Below, one piece after another: positions 13,303 through 14,759 of a stretch of DNA of 14,759 nt. The DNA is from Saprospiraceae bacterium (GTDB lineage Bacteria; Bacteroidota; Bacteroidia; Chitinophagales; Saprospiraceae): positions 1 through 14,759 of the forward strand of contig JABDPK010000164.1 in assembly GCA_013042795.1 (NCBI GenBank), given 5' to 3'. The notes below the pieces were generated by a model. That model made no database searches and had not been told where the DNA came from. It saw only the letters and a program-made list of their open reading frames with translations. The translations under genes were made by a program, and so were the position numbers. Within the stretch, counting starts at the first letter, position 1; the number at the start of each line of letters is the position of its first letter.

Positions 13303-14759
13303 TTATTTTTCTACAAAGACTACATTGATATAAGTACAACTTGCAGCAACAGGTACGGCAATAATATCGTAGGTCATAATGCCATCAGCTGTAATACTTG
13401 TCACATTCAGTATTGAAGTATCGTAATCCAAAACATAGTAATACAAATCACTTTCAACATATGTAGGAACTGCAGCAGGAGCGCCTGTACTTGAAACTGC
13501 AGGAGAACCATACTGATTGATATACTCCTGATGCAAGTCAAGTGTTAATCCGGTTCCCGTAGCACTAACATCAATTGGGACTGAAGGTGGATAGAATATT
13601 TCCTTATGGTCAATTGTTGTTATAGTACCATCTTCAGAGGTATAAGTGAAGGTGTCATCACCGTTGTCAACTAATGTTGTAACTGTTTCTTCGATGGCGG
13701 TTACAGTGCCATCACCGGAAGTATGTGTCGCAATTGTCTGAACATTGACATTGGCATTATTATCAACCATTGTTGAAATAAGACCTGTAAGATCTATGTT
13801 GTTAAGAGTTCCAAACTCATCTGAGTATTGTAACCTGTTGTTAATGGCATCAAAAGTCAGACTAGTCACTGTTTCACAATTATCTACTATCGTACATAAG
13901 TTAATATTGGTTGTGATACCATCTTCATCTATGTAGTCAAAAGAAGCGTTATCAGCGTTCAAACTGATTGAAGTCACGTTTTCACTAGCGCCATCAAAAG
14001 TCGTCGTTGTACCATTCTCCGAAGTATAAGTATATGTACCATCACCATTATCAGCCAGAGCTGTAATTGTTTCTTCAATGGCAGTAACAGTGCCATCACC
14101 AGATGTATGCGTGGCGATCGTTTGAACGCTCACATTGGCATTATTGTCAACCATTGTTGAAATAAGACCTGTAAGATCTATGTTGTTAAGAGTTCCAAAT
14201 TCATCTGAGTATTGTAACCTGTTATTAATGGCATCAAATGTTAGGCTAGTCACTGTTTCACAATTATCTACTATCGTACATAAGTTAATATTGGTTGTGA
14301 TACCATCTTCATCTATATAGTCGAATGAAGCATTGTCTCCATTCAAACTAATTGAAGTCAAAGTTTCATTTGCACTATCAAAGGTAGTTGCAGTACCATT
14401 TTCAGAAGTATAAGTAAAAGTACCATCGCCATTATCAGCCAAAGCTGTAATTGTTTCTTCAATCGCTGTAACAGTTCCGTCACCGGAAGTATGTGTGGCG
14501 ATAGTCTGCACATTAACATTTGCATTATCATCAGATACTGTAGAGATCAAACCTGAGATATCTACAGAGTTTGTTGTGCCGTTTTCATCAATATACTCCA
14601 GGTTGTTTGTCAGCGCGTTGAAAGTCAGGCTAGTGACTGTTTCGCAGTTATCAACCATGGTACAGATATCGATATTGGTAGTGACACCATCTTCATCAGT
14701 ATAGTCAAAAGAAGTATTGTTGATATTCAGAGCGACAGAAGTAAGTGTTTCCCCAGTTC
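13303..14759 (-). CDS. Tandem-repeat surface or fibre-like protein with a distinctive C-terminal domain, 5' end beyond window
   Basis: The reading frame is open to the right edge, so the Met at 14658 is internal and the true start is outside. The visible 485 or so residues consist of three 128-residue units followed by a 99-residue C-terminal domain. Each unit is rich in Thr, Asn, Asp and Gly and predicted all-beta. Each has three related motifs of the form E-T-x-T-x-L...Y-x-D/S-E-x-G...I/F-D and one conserved C-x5-C. The C-terminal domain (IFYPPSVPIDVS...EYINQYGSPAV...YINVVFVEK) has no recognisable T9SS type A signature. From memory, similar endings occur on very long repeat proteins of Flavobacteriia; I cannot check this. 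Possible roles are adhesin, matrix fibre or a tail-fibre-like stalk. The function is not known to me. Confidence 0.85.
   Translation of the reverse strand, partial: TGETLTSVALNINNTSFDYTDEDGVTTNIDICTMVDNCETVTSLTFNALTNNLEYIDENGTTNSVDISGLISTVSDDNANVNVQTIATHTSGDGTVTAIEETITALADNGDGTFTYTSENGTATTFDSANETLTSISLNGDNASFDYIDEDGITTNINLCTIVDNCETVTSLTFDAINNRLQYSDEFGTLNNIDLTGLISTMVDNNANVSVQTIATHTSGDGTVTAIEETITALADNGDGTYTYTSENGTTTTFDGASENVTSISLNADNASFDYIDEDGITTNINLCTIVDNCETVTSLTFDAINNRLQYSDEFGTLNNIDLTGLISTMVDNNANVNVQTIATHTSGDGTVTAIEETVTTLVDNGDDTFTYTSEDGTITTIDHKEIFYPPSVPIDVSATGTGLTLDLHQEYINQYGSPAVSSTGAPAAVPTYVESDLYYYVLDYDTSILNVTSITADGIMTYDIIAVPVAASCTYINVVFVEK
13603..14754 (-). repeat. Three 384-bp in-frame tandem repeats
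   Basis: Units at 14371-14754, 13987-14370 and 13603-13986, each 384 bp (128 codons) with no length variation. Corresponding sites recur at exactly 384 bp. Copies 2 and 3 are the closest: bases 13751-13920 and 14135-14304 differ at 6 of 170 positions by my count, with 71 identical bases in a row (13862-13932 versus 14246-14316). Copy 1 is more diverged. The array probably continues beyond the right edge. Confidence 0.95.

Noticed and set aside
14656..14658. ATG as the start of the tandem-repeat protein
   Set aside because: The frame stays open upstream to the window edge and the upstream codons continue the repeat pattern, so this Met is internal.
13745..14704. Three regularly spaced plus-strand open frames (ends at 13936, 14320, 14704)
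   Set aside because: They are antisense echoes of the 384-bp repeats; their similarity only reflects the repeat. They did help confirm the period.
13603..14754. CRISPR array or mobile-element repeats
   Set aside because: The units are 384 bp, directly adjacent, in frame and coding, with no short repeats or spacers.

Overview
The window looks like chromosomal DNA from a Bacteroidota bacterium, most likely a Saprospiria-like or related free-living lineage. The evidence is a large secreted protein ending in a type IX secretion (T9SS) type A sorting domain, a lipoprotein with an EGF-like module, a LysM plus double-psi-barrel protein, a bacillithiol deacetylase, weak Shine-Dalgarno sites, and promoter-like motifs of the Bacteroidota TTG/TAnnTTTG type. 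The DNA is AT-rich. No tRNA, rRNA, CRISPR array, insertion sequence or integrase was seen.

Left part (1-3453): a CDP-alcohol phosphatidyltransferase gene runs leftward off the edge. Divergent from it is a tight three-gene cluster on the plus strand with one-base gaps: a FabH-like ketoacyl-ACP synthase III, the bacillithiol deacetylase bshB1, and the translesion polymerase dinB.

Middle part (3444-9080): six genes all on the minus strand, with small gaps or overlaps. In transcription order they are a LysM/double-psi-barrel secreted protein, a PLP enzyme of the cystathionine beta-synthase/cysteine synthase fold, an EGF-type lipoprotein, an acyl-CoA carboxylase carboxyltransferase subunit, a THUMP-domain rRNA-type methyltransferase, and a small exported protein. 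The small protein's signal peptide is encoded in another frame over the methyltransferase's Arg-rich tail, and its 3' end overlaps the 3' end of dinB by 10 bp. The spacing suggests a co-transcribed housekeeping cluster of mixed function.

Right part (9250-14759): two cell-surface genes on the minus strand. One encodes a 1276-residue T9SS cargo with six regularly spaced Ig-like repeats, a DUF11-type domain, two SdrD B-like domains and a sorting domain. It is followed by a good intrinsic terminator. The other, cut by the right edge, encodes at least three 128-residue (384-bp) tandem repeats capped by a distinctive 99-residue C-terminal domain. That tandem-repeat protein is the least explained object here. 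Its repeats contain a nested three-fold beta motif and a conserved C-x5-C, and neighbouring copies share a patch of near-identical DNA that suggests recent recombination between repeats. A 222-bp spacer with a GC-rich hairpin separates the two surface genes.
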